Assembly (NCBI GenBank): GCA_916048095.2
Contig: OU696570.1
Span: 6,886,928 to 6,950,927 of the forward strand
Reading direction: 5' to 3'
Length of the DNA stretch: 64,000 nt
Source of the DNA: Sacculina carcini
Taxonomy: Eukaryota; Arthropoda; Thecostraca; Sacculinidae
This document shows, piece by piece, positions 40,558 through 53,954 of the stretch. Made by a program: the position numbers and the translations under genes. The first letter of the stretch is position 1; each line of letters starts with the position of its first letter. A model generated the notes under the pieces. That model ran no database searches and was not told the origin of the DNA. It saw only the letters and a list, made by a program, of their open reading frames with translations.

Positions 40558-43195
40558 TGGATGAGAAAGCCGTGAAATTATTGCTCGAGTCACAAGAGAG
40601 AGTTTTTAAGACGGCCCTGGATACCATTGTGAATCAACAAAACATGAGACTGAAAAAGGCAGAGGATACTATGCATGACCTGGAGAAAAGCCTCGAGTAT
40701 GCGCACGAGAAAAAATGAGACCTTAACAAAAAATGGATGCTCTGGAAACCTGCGACCGCTTGAAAAGCAAATGCATTGAAGAATGTCAACTGCGTATCCG
40801 AGTCGGAGAGGACTTCCGTCGTAGGAAAAACCCGAGAATCACAGGAATCACTGAATGTCAAAATGAGAATTGGGAGAAAACGGCTGAACTAGCAGGCAAA
40901 CTCTTTGCCGAAAAAATGGAAATCGAGATTGTGGATATCGAGCAGGCTCGGCGAGTGGGCGGATACAACAGGAAAAATTCCAGGACAATCGTTGTTCGGA
41001 TGGACAAGTATAAAGACAAACAAAACATTATAAGAAACGGCAGAAAACTAAAGGGGTCGGGCGTTTTCGTCGATGAATATTTATCGCCGGCTTCGCAAGA
41101 AGAAAAAATGCGTCAGATGCCTGCGATGAGGGCTCTAGAGAGGCGGGTAAGATTGCTTTTTTCCGAGGGTCAAGACTGATTATCAAAGACAGAGCTCAGT
41201 TGCATCGTCCGGTGGGTGCTCCTGTTTCCTCTGCTGCTGTCACTTCTGGTGCGTCTACCAATGATACTACTGTCGGTGCTGCAACTGTCCCAGTAGCTGC
41301 AAGGAGCACTGTTCCGTCCACGAGAGCAGCGACAATGAGCGACCAGCGACGCACACGAGAAGTTGGTGGCGCGGCCAAAATGTACACGACCGCTGCGGAT
41401 GCAACACCGACTGACACCGCTGGTCGGCCGGTGCTTCAACTGCTTCTGCTGATGATCATGTCCCAGTGATGAAGACGGCGGGTGAACAGAAGTCCACTCG
41501 TCCAAAAAAGGAAGTAATGCTTCCAAGCATGTATTTGTACTATACTTATAATGTTACCTCTTCAATATGGGTAGATACAACGATGAACTACACAGTAGCA
41601 TATATTTGGAAACAGGGATAGCCGATATACCAGAATCAAAGTATATATACACAGGGGATTTACCTACAAGTGGACCAAATGTGTTTTCGTTATATAGCAT
41701 GAACATTCGAAGCTTAGCAAGAAATTTACAGTCTCTTAGTGATAATACTCTCTCAAATAATGAAAATGCTGTAGACGTTATAGGTCTGGCTGAAACTAGA
41801 TTAGACAATGAAATTGCATCTATATACTCATTGGGAAAGTTCACGATGCACACAGAATGTAGAAACAGATCTGGTGAAGGATTGGCTCTGTATGTAAATG
41901 GTAAGCATGTGTCCCGTAAAATCAACAGAATGTCGTTAATATTACCATTTTTAGAATGTTTGACAGCAGATATTGATGTTAACAACAAAAAGTACTTGCT
42001 TATCTGCGTATATAGGCCACCTAACTCTGATCAAAACAAATTCCTTGAGAAATTGCAAGACTTACTGTTAGTTACACACTAGGATAAATATGCAGGTGTC
42101 TTTGTCTTCGGTGATTTCAATATAGACCTGCTGAGTCAGGATAATTACGTCGATGAATTCAGAAAACTCATGTACTCATTCTCGTTGCACCCCCTCACAA
42201 CTAAACCCACTAGTCACTGACACCTCAGCCACTTTGATCGATCACATTTGGACGACGAATTTCCACAACAATACAGCCAATTACATCATTTACAGCGACA
42301 TTTCCGATCACTTTCCATAAGTTTCGCAGTTTAATATAATCAAATCGAATGCTTCTAGCCGGTACAAAACTCAACGGCGATCATTTCACAAAAAAGCAAT
42401 GGATAATTTTAGGAGAGATATTGGGCAAATGGACTGGTCAGCGGTATTGAGTTGCGAGAGTCCAGATAAGGCGTAGAGGATTTTTCAAGAACTATTTCAC
42501 ACTCAGTTTGAAAAACACTTCCCTATGAAAACCGTGACAATCCGAGAAAAAGATCGACCGAGTCCGTACCTAACGACCAATCTGGTGAAATGCATTCTTA
42601 CGAAACATAAGCTAGGAAAACTTTCACGTAAATGGCCCCTCACTCAGTGTTATATAAAGTGCGCTATCATTGAACAAAAAAGGCTCTGATTAGCATCTAC
42701 TATACGCTCGCATATCCCCACTTGATATATTGTGTGTCGATATGGTCCTGCACCTGGCCATCATTTCTCAACAAATTGAAAGTTGCACAAAACAAAATCA
42801 TTAGATGTATAACGTTCACAGAAAAATTCGAGTCCGTGGGACACTTATATAGTTTGTTATATGTTTTGAATTTCGATAACATCAGAAGCTTTTTCATATG
42901 CTTGCTCATTCATAAAATATTTACCAATCACAAAATACAGGCGAACATTTTCAGCATGAAACCACACCGCTCTGGGCATATTCATACGATACTCGTTCAT
43001 GATTTGGTATCACCCAGGTTTCACACTACACTTTTTAAAAACTGTATCATATGTCAAGGACCAAACACATGGAACAACTTGCCCGTGTGCTTAAAATCCT
43101 TGCTGAACAATGTAACATTGGCTGTATTCCGTGGTAAATTAAGAGCATATCTACAAAATAGCTCGGCAAATAATGACTATCCGAGTAATAATTAG
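40558..43195 (+). pseudogene. Daphne/CR1-like LINE with the RT core deleted
   Basis: ORF1 starts at ATG 40558 (MDEKAVKLLLESQERVFKTA) with a coiled-coil helix, hits TGA near 40716, and continues from 40733 in another frame with NPRITGITECQNENWEKTAE and RRVGGYN, an ORF1p-like RNA-binding fold. ORF2 begins about 41567 with an endonuclease (YSMNIRSLARN, VIGLAETRLDN, VFGDFNIDLL); TAG at 42080 and many later stops break it. At about 42665-42690 the sequence jumps straight to the RT C-terminal domain (YYTLAYPHLIYCVSIW, then FRGKLRAYLQ) ending at 43195. The RT fingers and palm with YADD are absent. It was mobile only long ago. Confidence 0.75.
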
Positions 43196-43199
43196 AATT

Positions 43200-43640
43200 G
43201 TATTTGTGTGTTTACGCTTGTAATTGTGTGTATGTATGCGTGTGTGTATGTATGTATGTGTGTGCTTGTGTTAGTTTATATGTATGCATGCATGTTGGCA
43301 TATGCGCTTGTGTAAGAGCGTGTATCCGTGTATGTGTGTGAGGGCGTATGTGTGTGCATGAACGGATATTTTTATGCAGATATGATAATTCACGTGTAAG
43401 TATGTATATGACTGTGGATGTTTGTGTGCGTATGTGTGAGTGTATGCATTAAAGGATTTTAATTGAAGAAATGTAAACTCACGTGCATGGATGGATGCTG
43501 GTACATGGATGGTTGAGTATGCTTGTGCGTGTATGAGGATGTGTGTGTGTGTCACTGGGGTTGTTGGTGAGTATGCATGTATATGTAAATATGTACATCG
43601 GTACACAATGGAGTGATATGCTTATATTTGTTGCGTGTTA
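43200..43640. repeat. Degenerate (TG)n/(TATG)n region after the LINE
   Basis: Long stretch of TGTGTATGTATG-like words directly after the LINE stop, probably its expanded simple-repeat tail. Confidence 0.6.
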
Positions 43641-44031
43641 TATAAATATGTTGTATTATCCGATGTAGCCGCGTAGTCGTTGCCAACCATTGTCTGATTG
43701 TACTATATTCTACATCAATCATGTCCATCTATGAGCTTGTTCGATGGACATTTCTGCCATTTTATAACTTGTATACTCGTATGAAAGGATTGGTTTGAAA
43801 AATTTGGCAATAAACTGAACAAACACAAACACACCCATAAACATACACACACTAACACACAATAAACATACAAATATGAATAAAACACCAATGTATCATC
43901 AATATAACGGAAACAAAATGATAGGGAGAAAAATGCACAAATCGGATTAGTATTGGATTTTTTGTTTTGTGTGTGCTTATTCATATATACCCATACACAC
44001 ATACTCACGCATGCACACAACCACGTGTAGG

Positions 44032-44212
44032 CAGAGCCGTTGCGAGGAATTATGCCCCCCCGAAGGCAACACTTGGGGCCCCTATTATAAATAAATCACC
44101 AAATAATGAATGTATTTATTAGACATAATCACATAATACGTGAAGCAACGGGGCCCCTCAACATTCGGGGCCCCCCGGCCGGGGGTTACGGGGGGCGGTT
44201 GCTACGGCGCTG
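44032..44212. mobile_element. hAT-type MITE (181 bp) with perfect 8-bp duplication
   Basis: Ends CAGAGCCGTTGCGAGG and, inverted, CAGCGCCGTAGCAACC, both running into C-rich stretches (GCCCCCCC). CGTGTAGG flanks both sides (44024-44031 and 44213-44220). The 8-bp duplication and CAG ends place it in hAT. The interior has repeated GGGGCCCC words and no ORF. Confidence 0.88.
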
Positions 44213-44499
44213 CGTGTAGGGACCTTGCAAAACACGGACAAGTCACAATTGATGTATTTGCCAGTGAGATTGCTAAACCGCTGTTTAAATGTATTAAGTG
44301 CACCACGATGAGTGGGTGTTGTATATGTAAATAAATGAGTATAGATGAAAATTTGGGCATTGCCCACAGCTCCCCTCCAGGTGCGTAGACTAACGAAACG
44401 AAACGGACTAACGAAAGCGCACCGGTAGTCTCACTGCTCGGCTCCGGAGCGATCAGACCTGCGGGCGATGAGCTGACAGTGTGGGCGATGTACTGCGGG

Positions 44500-44629
44500 T
44501 CAGAGCAGGCTTTTCAGTCGCCGGATTCGACTGAGCTGGACGAGGTGCTGCTCCGGGGGTAGCGAGGGCGCGGAATCATCGTCCTCCAGAAAGGCTGATC
44601 TCAGCCGATCAACCGCCCCTGTGTACCGA
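44500..44629 (-). other. Possible terminal host exon (weak), GC-rich
   Basis: On the minus strand CATCTCTAG is followed by an open frame RYTGAVDRLRSAFLEDD, then SAPSLPPEQHLVQLSRI and RRLKSLL ending at TGA 44502-44500. It is GC-rich within AT-rich flanks, codes without interruption and has a plausible acceptor. I recognise no family. Frames this short also occur by chance. Confidence 0.2.
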
Positions 44630-44639
44630 CTAGAGATGC

Positions 44640-45538
44640 GACCTAAAAAACCGACGGTTTTTATTTATTTAAAAAAAACGACAAAAAATACGTGTTTTTG
44701 TTTGTTTGTTGAAGAGTCATGTAAATAATTCAAATTATAGAAATGATATTTTTTTGGATGTTAAATGGATTATTTTTATCAACATATAAGCTATTCATGC
44801 TATTAGTGGCCTTATCAGATTAAATAATCGTTAAATATGCTAAATACAAGTATTAGAATGTGTGTGAATGAATTCTAATATGATTGTTTTACGGTTATGT
44901 GCTGCACTTTTATCTACACTACAGCCTTGCATTCAATTATTTTAGCTAATCATTATGTATGAAAGCAGGGTTTGAGAACCGTTTTTTTGTTGAAAACCTG
45001 AAACTGTTAAAAAAACAACAGGTGGCATAATTTTATGATTTTTTACACATTACCTTTTTCCTCCCGGAAATGAACTACGTTGATGATAACTTTACGTACT
45101 ATGATACTAAAAATTCCATCTTAAGCATAATTTCTTTTAACAGATCAACTAGTTGCGAGTATAAAAGTATAAACACTGCAAATATTTAAACAAACTTAGT
45201 GCCCCTAATGAGACTACGAATATAAGCAGACACATTATTCAGTGGCAATCCTGACCAGAACAAGGGCCATTTTTCCGTGTAGGAAAATAACGACTGACGG
45301 AATATATTTAATGTACAAGAAGGTATTTGAACACAAATAACTACATCAAAGAACTCATTATCCTTTGAACCAGTCCTCAAGAAACAGGTTAATACAAAAC
45401 ACTTGGTTAAATTTGGTTACACTTGCCTTGTTCGGCTGAACTTGTTATTCAAAATTTCTGCATCTACGAAAAACCTCTTTCAAAAAGTCGATTTTTATGA
45501 AACAATGGTTAAAACAGTTTAGATCAAGTGGTTTAACC
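44640..45538. other. AT-rich spacer, no gene
   Basis: AT-rich, no recognisable coding sequence. Confidence 0.4.
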
Positions 45539-47127
45539 CAGAGGCTCCCGAACTTTACCATGCTAAGGACCCCCCAGATATTTAAGTCTCATCCGAGGAT
45601 CCCCAGCCAATCAGAAGTTACTATTACCATACCAAGGTACCCATTATATGATTACAATGCAGTAAATTTACTATTTGCATATTCCTACACGAAGAAAGTC
45701 TTAAAATAAACCTTTGAAATAATTTCAATATTTTTGTTTGTTTTAAATTCAATACAAAGTAAAATTGGTAGAAACAGCCACAATAGATAGATAATTACAG
45801 CATGAACTGTCACCACAGATAACCAAAAAAACGAAATACTTTCATAAAAAAGTCCGGAATTAAACACAAAAGCTATCAAACATATCTTGTTCAGTGGGAT
45901 GGATGAGCTTGATGGCTCCTACACAGTTGATCAATGCGGGGTTTGATGTCAGTTAGTGCCAAACGCATATCGTTGTCTACCTGTAGGCGTGCTCTGTGCT
46001 TTGTTTTGAGTATTGTCAGTGTGGAAAATCCTTTTTCACATAAGTAGGTTATGGCGAATGGCAGAATGTATTTGAGATTGTCTTCTCAGCCAGAGCATGA
46101 TATTCTGTTCTTGAGTAAATCCAGAACTCTGGCAATGGGAGGGCAGATAACTTTATTTTCAAACCCCCATCATTTGATATTTCAATGAATTCCTCTTGCG
46201 ACTTCATATCAAGATGTGCACCTACCCCGTGTGCGAACGTTTTCCTAATCTAGTTCAGGTGACAATTCTCAAGTTCAGGGTAATACTCCCTGAAGTAGCC
46301 TTGCAGATGAGATAGATGGGAGACAATGATGGTGGTGATTGTTTCACTTGATGTCATATATTCCTGGTGATCAAATGGGAACATTTCAGTAACTACTTCC
46401 TGGCATTTCACTTCCCACAATGGAAGCTTTTGCATGAATGCACGTACTTTGTCCTGCACATTGAAAATGCATACTTCAAGGCCTTGCATGCTCTTGTTTA
46501 GTACATTTAGATGTTGGAATATGTCTGATAGGTACGCTAGCTTTAGCATCCATTATTTGTCCTCAAAATATATGCAAAGATCTGATTTATGTGATGGGAG
46601 AAAAACAGCTAACTCTCTCCGCAGTGCAAACACACGATTCAAAGCTGCCCCAAGCGATAACCATCACACTTCAGAGTGGAGCAACAAGCCATGAAAATCA
46701 GCCTCCATTTCGTGACAAAGGGTTTCAAAAAGTCTATCTTTCATAGGATGTGCTTTGACATAATTCACTGTTTTCACAACAACCTGCAGAACCTGATACA
46801 GTTCATCATCAATTCGTTTTGCAACAAGTGCCTCGCGGTGGAGCATGCAGTGTGGGCTGACGACATTTGGGGCCTTTTCATTTATGAAAGCAATGACTCC
46901 ATTGCGTTCACCTGTCATGGCAGCGGCTCCGTCAGTACATACACCCACACAGCGTGACCAGTCAATGGAATTCTGCTCTATGCAGTCATCCAAAATCCGA
47001 AAAATATCCTTCCCAGTAGTTCTACTCGTCATGACTTTGCATAATAGTACCTCCTCAACAATTTTTTCCACACTTATTAATCTGATATACACAAGCAGCT
47101 GTGCTTTGTTTGCGACATCTGTGCTCT
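45539..47127 (-). pseudogene. hAT transposase (ZBED/Charlie-like), 5' part lost and frame broken
   Basis: An hAT-type end CAGAGGCTCCCGAAC lies at 45539. The minus strand from about 47127 reads NKAQLLVYIRLISVEKI, VGVCTDGAAAMTG, HCMLHREALVAK and VVKTVNYVKAHPMKDRLFE (RNase H-like fold with a catalytic aspartate in CTDGA), then KLAYLSDIFQHLN. The C-terminal dimerisation part lies at about 45900-46080 (YLCEKGFSTLTILKTKHRARL, LALTDIKPRI). Several frameshifts and stops separate these blocks. The BED finger and first catalytic block are missing because another repeat (LINE endonuclease, 47140) abuts at 47128. It is a dead copy. Confidence 0.8.
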
Positions 47128-47139
47128 ATTTATCATATT

Positions 47140-47590
47140 GTAGCCGTGGTTTTATTATGGAGGATATTTTAACTGTATTAGACATAGGTATTTTAAACAC
47201 AGGCACATATACGCATTGCACCATGCCATCAGGAAGCATGTCCACTCTGGACCTCAGTCTGTGCAGTCCCAGTCTGCAGGCATCCACGAGCTGGACCGTT
47301 GAGAGCAGTCTATATGGGTGTGACCACTTCCCTATATGGATCTGTCTCAATGAGGTACCTAGGCTGGGAACACGACCACCGAGATGGAATTTCAAACGAG
47401 CTAATTGGGTCGGCTATGATTGCTTGACACTGGAAGCCATGGGCAACCCCACACTTCGACCCAGCGTCGAAGGCTTTACTGAGGCCATTGTCACCTGTGT
47501 CAAACAGATCATTCCGCGTACGGCATCGCGTCCCCGGCGTGTGAACGTGAAATTCTCATTTACGTGTGAACTGAAGATGGAAAAGTTTTA
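47140..47590 (+). pseudogene. LINE endonuclease C-terminal fragment
   Basis: The open frame reads ILTVLDIGILNTGTYTH, SGSMSTLDLSLCSPSL, GCDHFPIWICLNE and RPPRWNFKRANW, matching the last part of a LINE endonuclease, where LDLSLCSPSL precedes the SDHFPI catalytic motif; here the first residue of SDH is changed to CDH. It is flanked by unrelated repeats, so it is a short orphan piece. Confidence 0.65.
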
Positions 47591-47639
47591 AAAACGAAAA
47601 TCCACAGATGAGCTTTCCACTGCTTCTTCTTCAAGATCT

Positions 47640-48530
47640 GGTGGAGGAAGTAGTTCGAGTACAAAGGATTGATTGATTGATTACCTATACTGGCAAACAA
47701 GACAAAACTACTAACACTAACAAAATGCTTTACGCAATACAAACGGATGACAGGGGAATTTTCGGCAAAAAAAGTACTGAAGATATCGTATGCGATATGA
47801 CTTGATATGATATGACTTGTGATATGCTTCAGATCATGTTCACGGTCAGCATAGAGCAAACACCGTTCACATAGAAAACAAGTGGGAGCGCACCAAATAT
47901 TCAGCGCTGCAGCTCTGCGATGCCTCCATTGATATTCTCCAGTTGGGTGAGTTCGATTTGTCTGCTGTATGTGTGCAGGGCCGGATTAAGACTTCGCGGG
48001 GACCCCATGAAATGGGATATTATTATTATTATTATTATCATTAATTACTGGCAAATCCTGTAGCATGGGAAGAGTGCAAGCACTATTACCACCCTAAGGT
48101 GGCCCCATGTACCGGAAGCGCCTAAAAGATTCATAGAGAAAGAGAGTTCGAAAAGAAAAAAGTATAGAAAGAGAGTTGGAAAGAAAATAATAAATAAATA
48201 ACAATAAATAATAAAACATCATCCGATAACACTCCATAATGTTACTCCGCCCACGTTCCTCAATAAATAATAACAATCAACAATAAATATGTGATTCAGT
48301 AAATAACAACCATCAATAAATGAGAATAAATATTAATAAATAAGTAATAAATAACAATCAAGAACAATAAATATGATTCAATAAGAAACATCCAACAATA
48401 AATAAAAATATGATTCAATAAGTAACAATAACACAAATATATATGATTCAATAAACTACAACAACACCAATAAACATTATTCAATAAACAGCAACAATGA
48501 ATATTTTTTTACTTTATTATTATCATTTTT
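47640..48530. repeat. AT-rich spacer with AATAAATATGATTC-type tandem words
   Basis: From about 48180 to 48500, words such as AATAAATATGATTCAATAA and AACAATAAATA repeat irregularly, resembling the tail at 54655-54905. I take it as a decayed LINE tail. (ATT)n occurs at 48018-48038. No gene. Confidence 0.5.
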
Positions 48531-48649
48531 TATTAACGCTTATTTGTATAGTGCACATTAAAACACACGCGCGAAAAGACAAATCTTGGTGCAAAAATAA
48601 AAACAAATAAGTAAGACACGCCGCTTAGGGAAAACAAACATGCGGATAA

Positions 48650-48675
48650 TACACACACACACACACACATACACA

Positions 48676-48756
<81 letters not shown>
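48650..48756. repeat. (CA)n microsatellite
   Basis: Long CACACA run with a few ATACA interruptions directly before the LINE ORF1. Confidence 0.95.
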
Positions 48757-48759
<3 letters not shown>

Positions 48760-48769
48760 CAGCAAGGCG

Positions 48770-50001
48770 CCTTAACAGCAAGGCGCTCGTACGCCTACGA
48801 AACTGATATCAATCACGGTAGATTTGGTCCCTTGAGAAAACGTGAGACAGATATCGAGGACGTCAAGAGAGACATCAGGCTGAATAATGGGTCAGAACTT
48901 GTGCAAATTGGATGGGAACCCAACCGACCAGGACAAAACAGTAAATACGTGTGCATCAAACTATCTGTAAGAGGTCCACTGCCCACAAAAGTATATTTCG
49001 ACTATATCAGCTTCCCCGTTCACACGTATCACCCTACCATATTGAGGTGTACAAACTGTTTTGAATTCGGACACAGCAAATACTCGTGTTCAAACAAAGT
49101 AAGATGTTCCCGTTGTAGCGGCACGCATAGGAACACACAACAACAAGAAATGAATGACGCTGACGCAACACCAGAAAAATGTCAAGAAAACAGCTACTGT
49201 TTTCAATGCGGTGAGTCCCACCGACCTATAGCTGCCAGCTGTAAGATAAACCAACACGCACAAGAGCTATACAATGATGGGCTTGCAGCTCGTAGACCAC
49301 TACCCGAAATAAATAAGGACATCATAGAGTACTTCCACTCAGTCAAACGCAAGCCTCTATCAAACATAAACACACAGACTTCGGCAGACTCAAACAAACA
49401 ACGTGAAGTTATCCGACCATTGCTGCCAACACCATCCAAATCCACGCCACGCACTTTTTCAGCAGCTCTAACCAACCGGTTTGACATCCTCAATAATGAC
49501 TCCAATACAGGAAACTGGAATGATAAGGTTGCAATGCAAAACGAAGTAACATCTCAAGAACACGTTGTTATACCCCAATTTAGCCAACAGGGACAAACAT
49601 CCAGAAAGAAAAGACATACTAGAAAGTTCACTCGTACAATCCATCGAACAAGAAGTGTCAGTTCGACAGAAACAGCGGACTCTGGGAGTGAGTCACTGGT
49701 TGAGACTAGGAGAGTTGTTCCCAAACCCCTTAGGATTCATAATGGCAAGGAACAAGCACAAGGGGGAAAACAAAATTACCCCAGATACACCTCTTTGGGA
49801 ATGACTTCAAGAAAATCAGCACACATGCCCATTGATCAGACTTCAAACAAAAAAAACGAGTCCGACACCTTGAAACAGGTTGCACCACTATTCATGGAAA
49901 TCAATCATCTTTACCTGCAAGGCAGAGAGCTTAAAGCAATACTCATAGAAATTTTACCAAAGGTTCTTCAACTCTGCCTAAACTGCCAGAATGAATCTTA
50001 A
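48770..50001 (+). CDS. ORF1 (Gag-like) of an I-superfamily LINE, 5' end lost in the microsatellite
   Basis: Translation becomes protein-like after the (CA)n run: RRSYAYETDINHGRFGPLRK, then TDIEDVKRDIRLNNG. An RRM-like stretch leads to zinc knuckles CTNCFEFGHSKYSC, CSRCSGTH and CFQCGESHRPIAASC, the pattern of Jockey/I-type ORF1 proteins that bind LINE RNA. The end is polar and low complexity. ORF1 overlaps the ORF2 start by 11 bases (ATG 49991, stop 50001). The N-terminus is missing or diverged; no ATG is visible before the match begins. Confidence 0.72.
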
Positions 50002-53000
50002 AATAGCACTCTGGAACGCAAGATCAATTAAATATAAACAAGAAGAAATACAATTATTTTCAGAAGATAACGAAATCCATATACTAGGCATCACCGAGAC
50101 TTGGTTAGATCAAGCGGGCACCTGCATAATTAATGACTTTAGTATTATTAGGAAAGATAGAGACACAAGAGGTGGAGGAGCATTACTAGCAATAAGAAGC
50201 TCATTAACATTTTCGCCAATACCTATTGTACACCAACCATTCAACACAATAGATGTTGTGGCTGCTCAAGTCACTATCAGTAATAAAGTCATTTCCATAG
50301 CCGCAATGTAGGCTCCACCAAACCAGCTGACTCTTGCGGCTCTGGATCATTATTTATCCCAATTATCCTCACCAGTAATGATTAGTGGAGATTTCAATGC
50401 CCATCATATTATGTGGAACCCAATGCTAACTCCAGCTCTTCAGAATGCAGCCGGGCATGAACTGTTCTCATTCCTGACGCAACACAGCCACTTGGATCTC
50501 CTTTCACCCCCAGGATTGCCCACGAGAACAAATCCCGCAAATGGTGCATTAACTACACTAGACCTGTTCATTGGCGACCAGTTGTTCCAGAATGGAACAT
50601 TTGAACAAGGCTACCACCTCCCCAGCGATCACATACCGATCATAGGATCCTTTTTTGAGTTGACAGCCAGTATGAGAGTGGGTTGTTTACCCCGTTGGAA
50701 GATTATTGAACAAAATTGTCCACATTATAGAATCAAAGTTAGTCAACAGATGCAAGCACAGCAACACACTACACTGAAAATTGAAGAAATAACAAGCATA
50801 ATGAAACAGGCTGCTTCTGAGGTGTTCCATTGCGCAAAAACTAAATCTACACACAAAGCAGGAGTACATTGGTGGACAGAGGCATGCCAAATTTCAATAA
50901 ACGAGCGAAGAAGAGCATACCGCAAATGGAGATCGAACCCGACTTCAACAAACCGAACACTCTACAATAAGTTGAATGCAACAAGTCGCAAGATAATACT
51001 GCATGCCAAAAGATCAGCCTGGAAAACACATTGTTCACAACTTAAACATACATCCAGTATCAGCTCAACTTGGAGATTCCTCAATTCCATGAATAATAAA
51101 GGCCGAAAATCAACATTTCCACTCAAATACCTTGGACATTTATTCAGCAATGATCAAGAAAAAACGGAATACTTTTCAAAGCACCTAACAGCGCGATTAG
51201 GTGCCATTACCCCCCAAAACCATTCTTATAGAGATGAACTAACGGATCAATGCGCCTATATTGGAGTCAACCAGGATCTTGCGCTTCCATTCAATCACAA
51301 TGAATTTCAGGCACAGCTCAAGGTACTCCCACGGAGATCAGCCCCAGGCCCAGATGGAATTATCTACCCATTCATTAGACAGCTCCCTGCGGACTGCCAA
51401 TATCAACTTTTAAATTCCTTTAACCATAGTTGGCAAAGTGGAATTTTCCCCGGCATTTGGAAATCTGCCTACATAGTCCCACTGCCTAAGGAAGGAAAAG
51501 ACCTTTCTTCTCCAGAATCATATCGTCCTATATCAATGTTATCATGTATTGGGAAGACATTAGAAAGAATGGTTGCACACAGGCTTTCGTGGTGGATTGA
51601 AACACGGCAGATTCTAAAGGAACATCAAATGGGATTCCGACCCCAAAGGAGTGCAATAGATGCCATATCCCATTTTAATGACAACATAAGTAGCACATAT
51701 GAGTCCAAACAGGTCATGGTTAGTATTTATCTAGATGTGCATGGCGCTTTTGATCATGTACCCAGAAAAGTCATGACATCTACATTGGCGAAGTGCGGAG
51801 TAGTAGGGTCCCCTCTGAAATGATTCCAATCGTTTTTGGAAGGACGCTCCTTCCAGGTATCAGTGAATGGTCATTTGTCCCGACAGAAGAGAATCACACA
51901 AGGACTCCCACAAGGATCCCCGTTGAGCCCAGTTTTATTTAACATACTTATGGCGACGATGCCGAGCCCCCAACATTCTCAGATGATCATTTACGCGGAT
52001 GACATGACGCTTTTCAGCCGAGCACCAACAATAGAGTCTGCCATTACAAATGTGTCATTCGACCTAGAAGTGATAGGTATGTTGGCTAACCAACATTGGT
52101 CTCACCATCAACATAGAAAAAAGTTGTTGGATGTATTTTACCAAACAAAGGATTACCAACATACTCCCCAGCATAACACTATTCAACCAACAAATAGCAT
52201 TCACAACACATCATCGTTTCCTAGGGATGGAATTGAACGGTCCAGCCTTGAATTGGCAACATCGTATTGAGAAACTTCGAGTGGATGGAAACAAGCGCTT
52301 GGCTATAATGAGAAGTTTAACTGGCAGAAGCTGGGGTACTTCAGCACATGTTATAAAAATATTCTACAGATCTGCAATTCTTTCGAGACTGAGTTATGGA
52401 AGCTCACTATATGGAAAAGCATCCGCCTCTTCGCTGAAAAAACTACAAGTTCTGGTCAATAATGCAGCTAGAATAATCACTGGAGCCCTTCCTTCAACCC
52501 CCATAAACATATTGCTAGCTGAAACCAGCCTACTTGATATATCAACATCTACGACACTTGAACACCTCAGAGTCACCGTGAAAGCACAAGCACGGACACG
52601 CATCGAATATACACCAGTCATAAACCCTCATCCCCTGTACCGAGTGGCCAACATCCACATATCAAGAAACAACGTATCAGTACCAGCAGCTGAAACGGAG
52701 AACACAATTTACGTCCATGATTCAGTTTCACCCATTCCACCGTGGTCAAATTCATTAGATCATATATTCACACATATGTACACACCAGATTGTCCAACTA
52801 AACCAAATTATACAGATTTCGAACTAGAACAGGCTTTCAACTGCATGAACGATACAATGTAGCGTAGCCATTTTAAAATTTTCACAGACGGCTCACATGA
52901 TCCTAAACGCAAGCTAACATCAGCAGCTCTTTTCGCCCAAACCATTAACTATACTGATACTTGGAAACTTCCTGGAGGATCATCGATAGCCCATGCGGAA

Positions 53001-53756
53001 ATTTTCGCTATATACCAAGCAATCAAACTCATACATATTAAAAATTCACAATACGACCGATTTGTCATATATACTGACTGCAAGAGTGGCCTATATCTCA
53101 TAAAAAATAGAGACCCAAGATATTTACGAGGTTTGATATTCCACATCCATGACCTTCTCCACACAATAAATAACAGTGACCGACAAATAGTTCTCCAATA
53201 CGTCCCAGCTCATAAAGGTATAGCCGGAAACGAAATGGTTGATAGAGCCGCCAAACGAGCATTGACAGCAGCACAAAATATTTCCACGATCACCACATGG
53301 GAGAGCATACACGATGAATATAGGAGAAGACTGACAACGGCCTGCTATCAGCGCAACCTTCAATCACTACCAGAACTGCTGCAGAACATTTATCGCGTCC
53401 GATCAACCGAGACCATCTGGTCGCTCACCAGCAACAGAGAACTAGCCGTCAGTTTATTCCGACTTCGCTCGGGACACACACACTTCAACCAACACATGGC
53501 TAGACTGGGACTCTCAGCAACATCCTCGTGTCCACATTGCGATGGCGTCGATGAAACGGTCCACCACGCTCTCTTTGATTGCTGGAAATACAGAGATCAA
53601 AGAAGACGACTTCTTCAACGACTACAGCATCGCTCCATCGAAACGGTGGACACAGCAACACTACTCGGAGGGGCGACACAGACGCAAGAAGCTCATTTCA
53701 TCATGCGAAAAATATTCATCTATTTGAGAACGACAGGCCTCGACAAACGTATATAA
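49991..53756 (+). pseudogene. ORF2 of an I-superfamily LINE: endonuclease, RT, RNase H; several lesions
   Basis: Endonuclease: LKIALWNARSIKYKQEEIQ, ITETWLD, then TAG at 50309, then VMISGDFNAHH and SDHIPIIG. RT: YRPISMLSCIGKTLERM, MGFRPQRSAIDAI, VSIYLDVHGAFDHVPR, TGA at 51821, TQGLPQGSPLSPVLFN, and IIYADDMTLF. A frameshift follows at about 52080-52135, and the thumb region continues to TAG 52860. A cellular-type RNase H then reads KIFTDGSHD, AHAEIFAIYQAI, IYTDCKSGLY and GNEMVDRAAK, with all four catalytic acids, and the ORF closes with a CPHCDGVDETVHHALFDC zinc motif. An RNase H plus QGLPQGSPLSP indicates the I/Loa/Outcast side of LINEs. Four lesions make it inactive. Confidence 0.83.
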
Positions 53757-53900
53757 ATAACATTCATCATTGAATAATATTTCGAGGGCCGATCGAATTC
53801 CGCTGAGAATTTGTGTGTCCTTAATGAAAACCAAACCAAACCAAACACACACACACACACACGCACACAAACATACTCATGCACACACACCGCAAAATTG
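53757..53900. repeat. 3' end of the I-like LINE with (CA)n tail
   Basis: After the stop a short untranslated part ends in AAACCAAACCAAACCAAACAC and runs into (CA)n. Confidence 0.55.
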
Positions 53901-53954
53901 AAACATGGCAGTAAGAAAGAGCAAAAAAAAACAACAAAAAAACTTCTAGTAAAT

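Noticed and set aside
43271-43606. Minus-strand open frame in a TG-rich tract
   Set aside because: Threonine/histidine-rich translation of a simple repeat.
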